From NCBI RefSeq assembly GCF_004283755.1, contig NZ_SHMH01000011.1, positions 30,243 through 94,242 of the forward strand: a DNA stretch of 64,000 nt, given 5' to 3'. Made by a program: the position numbers and the translations under genes. Shown here in pieces: positions 9,063-21,902 of the stretch. The notes under the pieces are model-generated. The model was not told where the DNA came from. It was given only the letters and a program-made list of their open reading frames with translations, and did not search any database. The DNA is from Pseudoxanthomonas winnipegensis. GTDB taxonomy: Bacteria; Pseudomonadota; Gammaproteobacteria; Xanthomonadales; Xanthomonadaceae. Position 1 is the stretch's first letter. Each line of letters begins with the position of its first letter.

Positions 9063-12000
9063 ATGAGTAAGCCCGTCCCCTCCCCGCCGCTGCCTCGCGC
9101 CGGCCACGCGCGCGCCTGGTGGCGCGCCCCCGCCTCCCCGACCGCCCTGGCCTGGTACCTGATCCAGGCCGCGCGCGCCCACGATGGCCCGCTGCTGGCC
9201 ATCGCCGCGGACAACCACGCCGCGCACCAGATCGAATCGGACCTGCACACCCTGCTTGGCCCCGACGCCGCGCTGCCGGTGCTGCCGTTCCCGGACTGGG
9301 AAACCCTGCCCTACGACCGCTTCAGCCCGCATCCGGACATCGTTTCCCAGCGCCTGGCCGCGCTGAACCGCCTGCCCACCCTGGGGCGCGGCATCGTCGT
9401 GGTGCCGGTGCAGACCCTGATGCAGCGCCTGGCGCCGGTGGCGCGCATGTCCGGCAGCAGCTTCGACTACAGGGTCGGCGAGAAGCTGGACTTCGACACC
9501 GAGAAGCGCCGGCTGGAAGCGGCCAGCTACCGCAACGTGCCGCAGGTGCAGGACCCGGGCGACTTCGCCGTGCGCGGCGGCCTGCTGGACGTCTATCCGA
9601 TGGGCGCCAAGGCGCCGCTGCGCATCGAGCTGTTCGACGAGAGCATCGACACCATCCGCGCCTTCGACCCGGAGACCCAGCGCTCGCTGGAGAAGACCGA
9701 GGCGATCCGCATCCTGCCCGGGCGCGAGGTACCGCTGGACCCGCGCAGCGTGGAGAAGGCGATGAACGCCCTGCGCGAGCGCTTCGACGTGGACACGCGC
9801 CGCAGCAGCCTCTACCAGGACCTCAAGTCCGGCCTGGCGCCGGCCGGCATCGAGTACTACCTGCCGCTGTTCTACGAGCAGACCGCCACCCTGTTCGACT
9901 ACGTGGGCGACAAGGCGCTGCCGGTGCTGGCCGATGCCGCGCTGGCCAACGCCGACGCGTTCTGGTTGCAGGCGCAGTCGCGCTACGAACAGCGCCGGCA
10001 CGATGTCGAGCACCCGGTGCTGCCGCCCGAGGAGCTGTACCTGGCGCCCAACCCGCTGCGCGAGCTGCTCAACCAGCGCCCGCGCGTGGAGCTGTGCGGC
10101 CCGAACCATCCGCGCGTGGAGGACGCCGCGCCGCTGGGCGACGTCACACTGCCGCCGCTGCCCCTGGCCCCGCGCGACGCCCCCGCCGGTCACGCGCTGC
10201 GCCAGTTCATCGAAGGCTACCCCGGCGGCGTGCTGGTGGCGGCCGACTCGGCCGGCCGCCGCGAGGCGCTGCTGGAGGTGATGCAGTCGGCCGGGCTGAA
10301 GCCGCAGGTAGTGCCCGACTTCACCGCCTTCCTCGGCGGACGCGCTGCCAGCGACGGCGAGGCCGCGCCGCTGAAGTTCGCCATCGCCGTGTCGCCGCTG
10401 GAAGACGGCTTCGCCCTGGAGGCCCCGCGCATCGCGGTGCTGACCGAGCGCCAGCTGTTCCCCGAGCGCGCCAACCAGCCGCATCGCCGGCGCCGCAGCG
10501 GCAAGGAACCCGAGGCGATCATCCGCGACCTGGGCGAGCTGTCCGAGGGCGCGCCGATCGTGCACGAGGACCACGGCGTGGGCCGCTACCGCGGCCTGGT
10601 CACGCTGGAGGCCGGCGGCATGCCGGCCGAATACGTGGAGATCGAATACGCCAAGGGCGACCGCCTGTACGTGCCGGTGGCCCAGCTGCACCTGATCAGC
10701 CGCTACTCCGGCGCCTCGGTGGAGACCGCGCCGCTGCATTCGCTCGGTGGCGAGGCCTGGACCAAGGCCAAGCGCCGCGCCGCGGAGAAGGTGCGCGACG
10801 TGGCCGCCGAACTGCTGGAGATCCAGGCCCGCCGCCAGGCCCGCGCCGGCCTGGCGCTGGACGTGGACCGGTCCATGTACGAGCCGTTCGCCGCGACCTT
10901 CCCCTTCGAGGAGACGCCGGACCAGCACGCGGCCATCGAGGCGGTGCTGCGCGATCTGGCCAGCAGCCAGCCGATGGACCGCGTGGTCTGCGGCGACGTG
11001 GGCTTCGGCAAGACCGAGGTCGCCGTGCGCGCGGCCTTCGCCGCGGCCAGCGCCGGCAAGCAGGTGGCCGTGCTGGTGCCGACCACGTTGCTGGCCGAGC
11101 AGCACTACCGCAACTTCCGCGATCGCTTCGCCGACTGGCCGCTGCGCGTGGAGGTGCTTTCGCGCTTCAAGTCGACCAAGGAGATCAAGGCCGAACTGGC
11201 CAAGGTGGCCGAGGGCCAGCTGGACGTGATCGTCGGCACCCATCGCCTGCTGCAGGCCGACGTCAAGTTCAAGGACCTGGGGCTAGTGATCGTCGATGAG
11301 GAGCAGCGCTTCGGCGTGCGCCAGAAGGAGGCGCTCAAGGCCATGCGCGCCAACGTGCACCTGCTCACCCTGACCGCCACGCCGATCCCGCGCACGCTCA
11401 ACATGGCCATGGCCGGCCTGCGCGACCTGTCGATCATCGCCACCCCGCCGGCCAACCGCATGGCGGTGCAGACCTTCGTCACCGTCTGGGACGAAGCGCT
11501 GCTGCGCGAGGCCTTCCAGCGCGAGCTCGCCCGCGGCGGCCAGGTGTACTTCCTGCACAACGACGTGGAGAGCATCGGCCGCATGCAGCGCGACCTGCAG
11601 GCGCTGGTGCCCGAGGCGCGCATCGGCGTGGCCCACGGCCAGATGCCCGAGCGCGAGCTGGAACAGGTGATGCTGGGCTTCCAGAAGCAGCGCTTCAACG
11701 TGCTGCTGTGCTCGACCATCATCGAGTCGGGCATCGACATCCCCAACGCCAACACCATCATCATCAACCGCGCCGACCGCTTCGGCCTGGCCCAGCTGCA
11801 CCAGCTGCGCGGCCGCGTCGGCCGCTCGCATCACCGCTCCTACGCCTATCTGGTGGCGCCGGAAACCCGCTCGCTGACCGACGACGCGCGGCGCCGGCTG
11901 GAAGCGATCTCCTCGATGGACGAACTGGGCGCCGGCTTCATGCTCTCCACCCACGACCTGGAGATCCGCGGCGCCGGCGAACTGCTGGGCGAGGACCAGA

Positions 12001-12554
12001 GCGGCCAGATGGCCGAGATCGGCTTCAGCCTGTACACCGAACTGCTGGACCGCGCCGTGCGCTCGATCCGCCGCGGCCACCTGCCCGACGTGGACGTGGG
12101 CGAAGAGGCCCGCGGCGCCGAGATCGGCCTGCACGTGCCGGCGCTGATCCCCGAGGACTACCTGCCCGACGTGCACACCCGCCTGACCCTGTACAAGCGC
12201 ATCTCCAGCGCCCGCGACGTGGACGAACTGCGCGAGCTGCAGGTCGAGATGATCGACCGCTTCGGCCTGCTGCCCGACCCGGTCAAGCACCTGTTCGCCA
12301 CCGCCGAACTCAAGCTCAGCGCCGACGCGCTGGGCATCCGCAAGCTGGAACTGGGCGAAACCGGCGGGCGCATCGTGTTCGAGGCCAAACCCAAGATCGA
12401 CCCGATGACCGTCATCCAGCTGATCCAGAAACAGCCCCGCATCTACGCCATGGACGGCCCGGACAAGCTGAAGATCAAGCTGCCCCTGCCTGAGCCGGCC
12501 GACCGGTTCAATGCGGCCAAGGGATTGATGGCGGCGCTGGCGCCGGCGGGGTGA
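9063..12554 (+). CDS. mfd: Transcription-repair coupling factor Mfd
   Basis: A full-length 1163-residue Mfd, which removes stalled RNA polymerase and recruits UvrA. Order: N-terminal UvrB-like module, RNA-polymerase-interaction domain (DHGVGRYRGL), translocase lobe 1 with Walker A GDVGFGKTE and DEEQRFG (DExx box), lobe 2 with QLRGRVGRSHHRSYAYL, and the C-terminal autoinhibitory TRCF domain. It starts at the ATG after ATTAAAATGGTGGGCTG-like sequence and ends just before a terminator-like hairpin. It appears monocistronic. Confidence 0.96.
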   Translation: MSKPVPSPPLPRAGHARAWWRAPASPTALAWYLIQAARAHDGPLLAIAADNHAAHQIESDLHTLLGPDAALPVLPFPDWETLPYDRFSPHPDIVSQRLAALNRLPTLGRGIVVVPVQTLMQRLAPVARMSGSSFDYRVGEKLDFDTEKRRLEAASYRNVPQVQDPGDFAVRGGLLDVYPMGAKAPLRIELFDESIDTIRAFDPETQRSLEKTEAIRILPGREVPLDPRSVEKAMNALRERFDVDTRRSSLYQDLKSGLAPAGIEYYLPLFYEQTATLFDYVGDKALPVLADAALANADAFWLQAQSRYEQRRHDVEHPVLPPEELYLAPNPLRELLNQRPRVELCGPNHPRVEDAAPLGDVTLPPLPLAPRDAPAGHALRQFIEGYPGGVLVAADSAGRREALLEVMQSAGLKPQVVPDFTAFLGGRAASDGEAAPLKFAIAVSPLEDGFALEAPRIAVLTERQLFPERANQPHRRRRSGKEPEAIIRDLGELSEGAPIVHEDHGVGRYRGLVTLEAGGMPAEYVEIEYAKGDRLYVPVAQLHLISRYSGASVETAPLHSLGGEAWTKAKRRAAEKVRDVAAELLEIQARRQARAGLALDVDRSMYEPFAATFPFEETPDQHAAIEAVLRDLASSQPMDRVVCGDVGFGKTEVAVRAAFAAASAGKQVAVLVPTTLLAEQHYRNFRDRFADWPLRVEVLSRFKSTKEIKAELAKVAEGQLDVIVGTHRLLQADVKFKDLGLVIVDEEQRFGVRQKEALKAMRANVHLLTLTATPIPRTLNMAMAGLRDLSIIATPPANRMAVQTFVTVWDEALLREAFQRELARGGQVYFLHNDVESIGRMQRDLQALVPEARIGVAHGQMPERELEQVMLGFQKQRFNVLLCSTIIESGIDIPNANTIIINRADRFGLAQLHQLRGRVGRSHHRSYAYLVAPETRSLTDDARRRLEAISSMDELGAGFMLSTHDLEIRGAGELLGEDQSGQMAEIGFSLYTELLDRAVRSIRRGHLPDVDVGEEARGAEIGLHVPALIPEDYLPDVHTRLTLYKRISSARDVDELRELQVEMIDRFGLLPDPVKHLFATAELKLSADALGIRKLELGETGGRIVFEAKPKIDPMTVIQLIQKQPRIYAMDGPDKLKIKLPLPEPADRFNAAKGLMAALAPAG

Positions 12555-12597
12555 TGCTGCACCGAGCCCGCAAACTGAGGTAGATTGGCGTCGTCGG

Positions 12598-12622
12598 CCC
12601 CGGCGTCGTGCCGGGGTCTTTT
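12598..12622 (+). terminator. Probable rho-independent terminator after mfd
   Basis: A 7-bp GC stem (ccccggc/gccgggg) closes a 5-base loop and is followed by tctttt. It lies 43 bp after the mfd stop. The T-run is short, and the ribosome-binding site of the next small gene follows at once. Confidence 0.6.
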
Positions 12623-12638
12623 CCAAGGAGTTGGAATC

Positions 12639-12881
12639 ATGAAGCGCGAACCGTTGATCCTGCTGGCTGTGTTTGTGGCTGCCCTTTTGATCCATTCGCT
12701 CGGCGCACCGGCCACACACTTCGCCGATGATGCATTCACCATGGGCTACCGCGTCGGGTCGGCCATTGGCGAGGCAGTGCGTGACATGGGTTACGCGGCC
12801 ATCGGGCTGGTTCTATTTCGCGCCCTGGATCGACGCCGCACCGAACGCGCCACGACCGAGGGCACGCTGGGAGCGCGCTGA
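12639..12881 (+). CDS. Small membrane protein, unknown function
   Basis: An 80-residue product with AAGGAG eight bases before the ATG, a good ribosome-binding site. The N-terminus (PLILLAVFVAALLIHSLGA) is a membrane helix or signal anchor. A second moderately hydrophobic segment (MGYAAIGLVLFRALD) precedes a charged tail. I do not recognise a family. It sits between the mfd terminator and the first attC-like site and could be the edge of the small island that follows. Confidence 0.6.
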   Translation: MKREPLILLAVFVAALLIHSLGAPATHFADDAFTMGYRVGSAIGEAVRDMGYAAIGLVLFRALDRRRTERATTEGTLGAR

Positions 12882-12953
12882 GCCTTTGGAGACCCCGAAG
12901 CTGCCTGCGTGTCAGCCTCGGCCCTCCTCGTACTGTCGGCAGGACCTGATCAT

Positions 12954-13002
12954 TCCGTCCTGACGTCGCTTCGCGGCGCGACTTAACTTAGACCCGGGTG
13001 CT
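12954..13002. other. Degenerate attC-like site A
   Basis: The sequence cgtcgcttcgcggcgcgac followed by ttaacttag matches the central part of integron attC sites of the aadA1 type (cgccgcttcgcggcgcgg, then cttaactcaagcgttag), with a tcattc block to its left as in those sites. The outer R' core GTTRRRY is not preserved (acccggg instead). An ATG begins 4 bp after it, the spacing expected of a cassette. Confidence 0.5.
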
Positions 13003-13005
13003 CGC

Positions 13006-13365
13006 ATGAAGTTGCTCGCACACTTAGTCCTCTTCGTTGCTCTTATGGCGATCTGCGCGACAGGGCGTGCGACTTCATCCTTGTCGTTCGAGGGTCGAGG
13101 CTATTGGTTGGACCTTGAGATTGGACACGCCGATCAGCCAGTTGTAGCAAGCATCACTTTCCACAAGCCAGGAGACTCGAAGGGCGTTGTTCTGCGCGAC
13201 AATTTTCTGGTGAAAATTTTCGACGTACGCAGCAAGAGACTAGTTCTTGACTACAAAGGCAGCGATCCTCGTGTAGGGCCGTTCACGCTCATTGTCCATG
13301 GTGAAAGAGCCACACTTGAAACGGCTGGAACCCACATAAATTCTGATTTCAGCTGGCTCATGTAG
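13006..13365 (+). CDS. Putative exported protein, unknown function
   Basis: A 119-residue product with an N-terminal signal-peptide-like segment (MKLLAHLVLFVALMAICATG). The remainder looks beta-rich (VVASITFHK, VLRDNFLVKIFDV, FTLIVHGERATLE). Codon use is markedly AT-richer than in mfd or lhr. It lies exactly between two attC-like sites, so it looks like the gene of a mobile cassette. No family is recognised. Confidence 0.6.
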   Translation: MKLLAHLVLFVALMAICATGRATSSLSFEGRGYWLDLEIGHADQPVVASITFHKPGDSKGVVLRDNFLVKIFDVRSKRLVLDYKGSDPRVGPFTLIVHGERATLETAGTHINSDFSWLM

Positions 13366-13385
13366 ATGCGCGACCGCGCACCTAC

Positions 13386-13440
13386 TAGTTCATTCAAGCC
13401 GACACCGCTTCGCGGCGCTGGTTGACTTAAAAGTTTGCGC
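13386..13440. other. Degenerate attC-like site B
   Basis: ttcattcaagccgacaccgc-ttc-gcggcgctggttgacttaa closely follows the aadA1-type attC pattern (ttcgttcaagccgacgccgc-ttc-gcggcgcggcttaactca). It ends in aagtttgcg where the R' core agcgttag would stand. It begins about 20 bp after the stop codon of the exported-protein gene, as in integron cassettes. It is the clearest of the three sites. Confidence 0.6.
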
Positions 13441-13721
13441 GGTGCTTGCGCTTCAGCTGGACGCTGATGCGTGCGGGGAGTTCAACCACCTGCGCAATGC
13501 CCTTTGGGGGTTATCTCAATCACTACGAAAGAGTATTTTTGATGACTCTCTCACTCCATATATGTATAAGTCGCCTCAACCGCGCGCATTTTGTAATTGG
13601 GCCGGGTTCATTATTACTATCCCCAGCTGTGCCAGCCCGACCGACACCCAGCGCCTCGCCGAATCAGAGCCAGACCATCAATCACGCTAGCCCCTCGCGA
13701 CACCTGAAAAATGAACCTGAC
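13441..13721. other. Stretch without a supported gene between attC-like sites
   Basis: Two overlapping open frames cross this stretch from non-ATG starts, but neither has a ribosome-binding site, a recognisable domain or convincing codon use. The middle is AT-rich. It may be a decayed cassette. Confidence 0.4.
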
Positions 13722-13773
13722 CGCGTTACTGAGTCCGCTTTGCAGGTCAGCTCCACTCAGGCGTTGGTCGCTA
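13722..13773. other. Possible attC-like site C
   Basis: The inverted pair ctgacc...ggtcag is followed by ctccactcaggcgttggtc, which resembles the right half of an attC site (gcttaactcaggcgttag). The left half is not clear. A gene of unusual composition starts 28 bp downstream. Confidence 0.35.
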
Positions 13774-13801
13774 TCCAACATCACTCGTTCGCGGAGTCCA
13801 G

Positions 13802-14332
13802 ATGAGTGCCGTCTTTGAAGTCAGCAAGAGAATTGATCTAACTACGACAGATGTACCTGGCACACATGGCCTTATCCGGACACTTAGCCCTTCAAGTATT
13901 ACGCAAGTAAAAAAATCTATAGATAGCGGCTATTGCGGTGTCTATGTATTTTCTCTACTGGGTGGCGGAGGCAACCCAGTCCCTTGGTATGTTGGGCTTG
14001 CAAAAAAGCAGCCGTTGGGAATCGAATCAATGGAAAAAGACAAGCTGCGCAAGTACGCCGCCGCGATGTTCGGACGAAGAGGATCACCATCCATTACGTT
14101 CTTGTGCCCAATAGGCAATGCATCAATAAAAGGCATAGATGGCCTTGAAACTTTGCTAATCTGGATCGCGAGAGCAAAAAATCCGAACCTTCTTAATGAA
14201 AGGAAGGTTAGCGGCAAGCCAGGCAGCATTATCTCCTTAACCAATTCTATTCTCGTAAAAGGAGTTATAAATCGCGGCCAAGGCAAGCCATCAAACGTGG
14301 CGCTCGACTTCATCGGCATGATGGGCCTCTAA
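13802..14332 (+). CDS. GIY-YIG-like protein (divergent)
   Basis: A 176-residue product. The middle carries the layout of the GIY-YIG nuclease fold: CGVYVF (G46-V-Y48) and, 15 residues later, WYVG (Y63-V-G65). A helix with an Arg (KLRKYAA, R83) follows, then GLETLLIWIA with the conserved Glu116 and PNLLNERK with Asn132. These are the positions of the catalytic Tyr, Tyr, Arg and Glu and the structural Asn of that superfamily. The assignment rests on motifs only. AT-rich codon use and the attC-like sequences upstream point to transfer. There is no neighbouring methylase or specificity gene. Confidence 0.55.
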   Translation: MSAVFEVSKRIDLTTTDVPGTHGLIRTLSPSSITQVKKSIDSGYCGVYVFSLLGGGGNPVPWYVGLAKKQPLGIESMEKDKLRKYAAAMFGRRGSPSITFLCPIGNASIKGIDGLETLLIWIARAKNPNLLNERKVSGKPGSIISLTNSILVKGVINRGQGKPSNVALDFIGMMGL

Positions 14333-14404
14333 CCTGCCCGAAGGTGCGCCTAAAAGTTCATGCATGCGGTAACGGAGCCAAGTTCATTCCTTAAGCAGCT
14401 TAAA

Positions 14405-14511
14405 GAAGCGAGATAGCGTGGGCGACCGGCACTCCGCTTCTCCCACTTTGAATCGCTGAACTGGTACCAGTCAATCGCGCCAGGGCTGCAGCCAGGTGGC
14501 CTCGCGTTCCT
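14405..14511 (-). pseudogene. Decayed remnant of an lhr 3' end
   Basis: Positions 14440-14484 match the end of the nearby lhr gene (15452-15495) at about four of five bases, and read on the minus strand as LTGTSSAIQSG against lhr [11 protein letters not shown]. Positions 14476-14509 are 33/34 identical to 15819-15852, also within lhr and in the same orientation. Two lhr pieces about 320 bp apart in the intact gene are thus fused here at a shared gcgccag. Confidence 0.6.
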
Positions 14512-14750
14512 TCACTTTCGGTGTGGGCCTGGCGCTCGCCATCCTGATGGCGGTCTTACTCCATCTGGCACTTCATGGCGCAGCTGCCGGCAGGGCCGTT
14601 GCGCGGGCACGACAGCAGCTGGCGCCTGGCTACAAGTACGCGACGCAATCCATCCAGTGGGGTGGCGGGCGTGGCCGTGCCGTCGTGGCCGCTTACAACG
14701 ACCATGAGATCAAGTACGTTCCGGTGCAGTGGGATGATCAGGAACCCTGA
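14496..14750 (+). CDS. Small putative membrane protein (doubtful)
   Basis: An 84-codon frame from a GTG, with one hydrophobic segment (FGVGLALAILMAVLLHLALHG) and a C-terminal part that reads like a small folded domain (APGYKYATQSIQWGGGRGRAVV, HEIKYVPVQWDDQE). Its first codons are antisense to the lhr remnant, so the ORF is chimeric or its start is wrong. I recognise no family. Confidence 0.35.
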   Translation: MASRSFTFGVGLALAILMAVLLHLALHGAAAGRAVARARQQLAPGYKYATQSIQWGGGRGRAVVAAYNDHEIKYVPVQWDDQEP

Positions 14751-14875
14751 GGCTCCCGCACAGGAACTTTGCGCCTGAATCCGATTCCTTCCCACGGAAG
14801 CTCTGCGGACATTGGTATCCATCTACCATACGACGCTGGGCGCGGCAGACGCCGCCATATAAAGAGCATTACCAA

Positions 14876-15325
14876 ATGAACATCCGTAAAGCGCAGCCAG
14901 AAGACCATCCATCGCTCCTTGGCATCTGGGAGCAATCGGTGCGCGCGTCGCACGATTTCCTGTCGGAGCAAGACATCCAATCGCTGCTTCCCCTCGTGCG
15001 CGATCATGCCTTGCCGGGGCTTGAAGTCTGGATCCTGTGCGACGAGGCGTCATCGCCGATCGGCTTCATGGGGTTGGACGACAACAAAGTGGAGGCATTG
15101 TTCATTGCTCCTACCAGCTTTCGGCGCGGCGGTGGAAAGGTCATGCTTGAGCATGCGAGAAAGCTGAAAGGCGCCCTAAAGGTAGACGTCAACGAGCAGA
15201 ATCCGCACGCGGTCGCGTTTTACCTCTCCAATGGGTTTGTCGTCTCTGGCCGCTCCCCCTTGGATGCCCAAGGGTTACCATTCCCGTTGTTGCATCTGGA
15301 TGAGGCCAGTCCGAGCGCCGCATAG
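14876..15325 (+). CDS. YjaB-like GNAT N-acetyltransferase
   Basis: A 149-residue acetyltransferase closely resembling E. coli YjaB in its diagnostic stretches: MNIRKAQPEDH at the start, GFMGLDDNKVEALFIAP, VDVNEQNPHAVAFYLSNGF and the C-terminal LPFPLLHL. The acetyl-CoA loop is FRRGGGKVML, a little unlike the usual GxGxG/A. It has its own ATG and lies at the downstream end of the AT-richer island, ahead of the convergent lhr. The substrate is unknown. Genes of this kind are common cargo of cassettes and islands. Confidence 0.85.
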   Translation: MNIRKAQPEDHPSLLGIWEQSVRASHDFLSEQDIQSLLPLVRDHALPGLEVWILCDEASSPIGFMGLDDNKVEALFIAPTSFRRGGGKVMLEHARKLKGALKVDVNEQNPHAVAFYLSNGFVVSGRSPLDAQGLPFPLLHLDEASPSAA

Positions 15326-15390
15326 CCACTCTAACCACCGTCGCTGTGCGGCTCGGTTTCAGGCCAGGGATGTGGGCGCTACAGGCGAGG

Positions 15391-19896
<4,506 letters not shown>

Positions 19897-20133
19897 GGCG
19901 TTCGCACGGAAGCGTGAACCCAAGATGGGGACATCCAGGGCGGCGGTCAACACGCCCGGAAGGCCGGCCTGTGATGCGATGCAGAGCAAGAAATGGGACA
20001 GGTGCCTCGGAACCCCACGCAACGCAAAGACTTTCGCAACAGTCAGTTCGCGTTTTCTTTAGGTCCTCATCGATAGCGTCCTACGTGCTGCGCCCCGGCA
20101 TCCCCCGACTGAGCGCGAACAGGAGCAAGAACG

Positions 20134-20469
20134 ATGATGACGCTGAAACACGCCCACCCATCCCAGGAAGAAGAGCATCACCAGGACCCCCGCTGGTCAC
20201 AGCACGTCACCGAAACCAGCCATTCGCTGGACCTCAAGCCCGGCGTTTTCGAGCAGGACGACCCGAAGGACATCGCCCACGCGCTGAAGCGTGCGGCCGA
20301 GGCCAGCACCCGGCGCAAGGCGCCGCCCTTCCGCTCGGCCATGTCGATGCTGGTCTTCTACATCAACCGCGCCGGCAGCACCCTGCCCCGGCAGCGGCTG
20401 GACATCCTGGAGCGCGCCAAGGACGAACTGCGGGCGCTCTACGGCAAGCCGCGCAAGGCGGCCGCCTGA
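20134..20469 (+). CDS. DUF3175 family protein
   Basis: A 111-residue product whose body matches DUF3175: WSQHVTETSHSLDL, GVFEQDDPKDIAHALKRAAE, then FRSAMSMLVFYINRAG and RLDILERAKDELRALYG. AGGAG lies eight bases before the first of two consecutive ATG codons. The N-terminus is rich in His and Glu. The function is unknown. The 237 bp between the divergent lhr start and this gene hold no other gene. Confidence 0.85.
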   Translation: MMTLKHAHPSQEEEHHQDPRWSQHVTETSHSLDLKPGVFEQDDPKDIAHALKRAAEASTRRKAPPFRSAMSMLVFYINRAGSTLPRQRLDILERAKDELRALYGKPRKAAA

Positions 20470-20514
20470 TCCAAAGCGGCGCGGGCGATCCGCAGCGCGG
20501 GGCCCGCCCTCCTC

Positions 20515-21351
20515 TTACTTGACGAACAGCCCGGCGTCTTCCGGCGCCAGATAGGGCGCGAGCACCTGCGCGGGCACGTCCACGGTCTGGGTGCCGTCCG
20601 AGTACGGCCCGACCTGATACGGCGGGAAGACGAACCGCAGCGCGGTGATCTTGCCGTCGGCGTTCATCACCGGCTGGAACAGGCGGAAGTTCTCCAGCTT
20701 GGGCGCGGTGCCCTCGTCGATCATCTGGGTGGCCGACTGCAGCAGGCTGGCGCGGTCTTCCGGCGACATGCCGGGATCGTCGTTGCGCAGCGAGGCGGCG
20801 GTATGCAGCTGTTCGCGCACATAGCTGCTGACCGCCTCCAGGCCCTTGCCCTGCGTCAGCAGCGATTGGGTGGTGAGCAGCGTCTGCCGCTGCGGCAGCC
20901 AGGTGAAGCGCGCCACCAGCGGCTCGCCGTGCGCCCCACCGGTATAGCGGCTGCCGTTACCCGACACCGCCACCACCTCGGGCGTGTTGGCGACCATGTC
21001 GAAGGCCAGCGACAGCTCGTATGGCGCGGTCGGCTTCTCCTGGCCGAGGTCCTTCACCGCCTCCATCAGCCCCTGGCGCGCGGCCCCGGCGTAATCGCCG
21101 ACGGCCTTGGCCAGGCCCGGGTACTGGTTGATCTGCGGCGGATAGCTGATGCCGATGACATAGCGCGGGTCGGATTCGGCCACGTCAGCCAGCGCGGCCT
21201 GGGCCGGCGGCGGCGAGGCGGCAGGCGCGGTGCTGGCGGGTGTCGTTCCGTTGGCCGGCGCGTTGGCCTGGGGCGGTGTCGACGACGGGCTGCATGCGGC
21301 CAGCAGGCCCGCCACCAGCAGTGCGGGGACGATGGTCTTTCCTGTACCCAT
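20515..21351 (-). CDS. DUF3298/RsiV-type lipoprotein
   Basis: A 278-residue lipoprotein: MGTGKTIVPALLVAGLLAAC gives a signal peptide with a lipobox ending at Cys20. A Pro/Ala-rich linker follows, then a DUF4163/DUF3298-like pair of domains (NGSRYTGGAHGEPLVARFTW; FRLFQPVMNADG, FVFPPYQVGPYSDGTQTVDVP). Related domains occur in RsiV and PdaC-type envelope proteins; the role here is unknown. The third Met is chosen because AAGGA lies nine bases before it. Earlier Mets would overlap that site. Confidence 0.8.
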   Translation of the reverse strand: MGTGKTIVPALLVAGLLAACSPSSTPPQANAPANGTTPASTAPAASPPPAQAALADVAESDPRYVIGISYPPQINQYPGLAKAVGDYAGAARQGLMEAVKDLGQEKPTAPYELSLAFDMVANTPEVVAVSGNGSRYTGGAHGEPLVARFTWLPQRQTLLTTQSLLTQGKGLEAVSSYVREQLHTAASLRNDDPGMSPEDRASLLQSATQMIDEGTAPKLENFRLFQPVMNADGKITALRFVFPPYQVGPYSDGTQTVDVPAQVLAPYLAPEDAGLFVK

Positions 21352-21417
21352 GGAAGTCATTCCTTCTTGCAAAAAACGGCAGGAGTGTAGCGGCGCGCGG
21401 GCCTGCAGGGCGGGCCT

Positions 21418-21690
21418 TCAGGCCCGCAGATCGGCGTACTCGGGATGGCGCTGCAGGAAGTCCGCGCTGTAGCTGCACACCGGGACGACCTTCAGACCCT
21501 CGTTCCTGGCCAGGTCCAGCGCCGCGCGCACCAGCTCGCTGGCCAGGCCGCGGTTGCGCAGCGCGTCGGGTACGAAGGTGTGGGTGATGACCATCTGCGC
21601 CCCGTGGCGGCGATACTCCACCTCGGCCTGCTGGCCGTCCTTGTCCAGGAAGAACTTACCGGCGGCGGGATCATGTTGGACGTCGGGCAC
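21418..21690 (-). CDS. Small GNAT-like acetyltransferase (COG2388 type)
   Basis: A 90-residue compact GNAT protein starting at GTG (PDVQHDPAAGKFFLD). Its second half contains the family core VITHTFVPDALRNRGLASELV and the C-terminal GLKVVPVCSYSADFLQRHPEY, where a Cys and Tyr are conserved in this YidJ/COG2388-like group. It lies upstream of the lipoprotein gene on the same strand, 66 bp away. The longer open frame upstream of the GTG has no supporting features. Confidence 0.75.
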   Translation of the reverse strand: MPDVQHDPAAGKFFLDKDGQQAEVEYRRHGAQMVITHTFVPDALRNRGLASELVRAALDLARNEGLKVVPVCSYSADFLQRHPEYADLRA

Positions 21691-21902
21691 GGGGCGCTGA
21701 CCTTGGCTGAGAGGACGCACAGCCTGCCACGCCCGGCGTGAGACCGGCGCATGGCAGGGTCTGACCCAGCGCGTCACTTTCGCGCCGCCTGGAAGGCGGA
21801 TGCGGCCCCGTGACGCCCCGCCACGCGGCGTCGAATTTTGGCACGGAAGCTGCATATGCAGTCCCCACGAACCAAGCGACGAATCAGCTAGGGGGACGTG
21901 CG

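Noticed and set aside
12954..13773. CRISPR array
   Set aside because: The repeated pieces are attC-like palindromes 340-430 bp apart, not short regularly spaced repeats with unique spacers.
13446..13805. A 119-codon frame between attC-like sites B and C
   Set aside because: TTG start, no ribosome-binding site, no recognisable domain, and it runs through attC-like sequence and into the start of the next gene.
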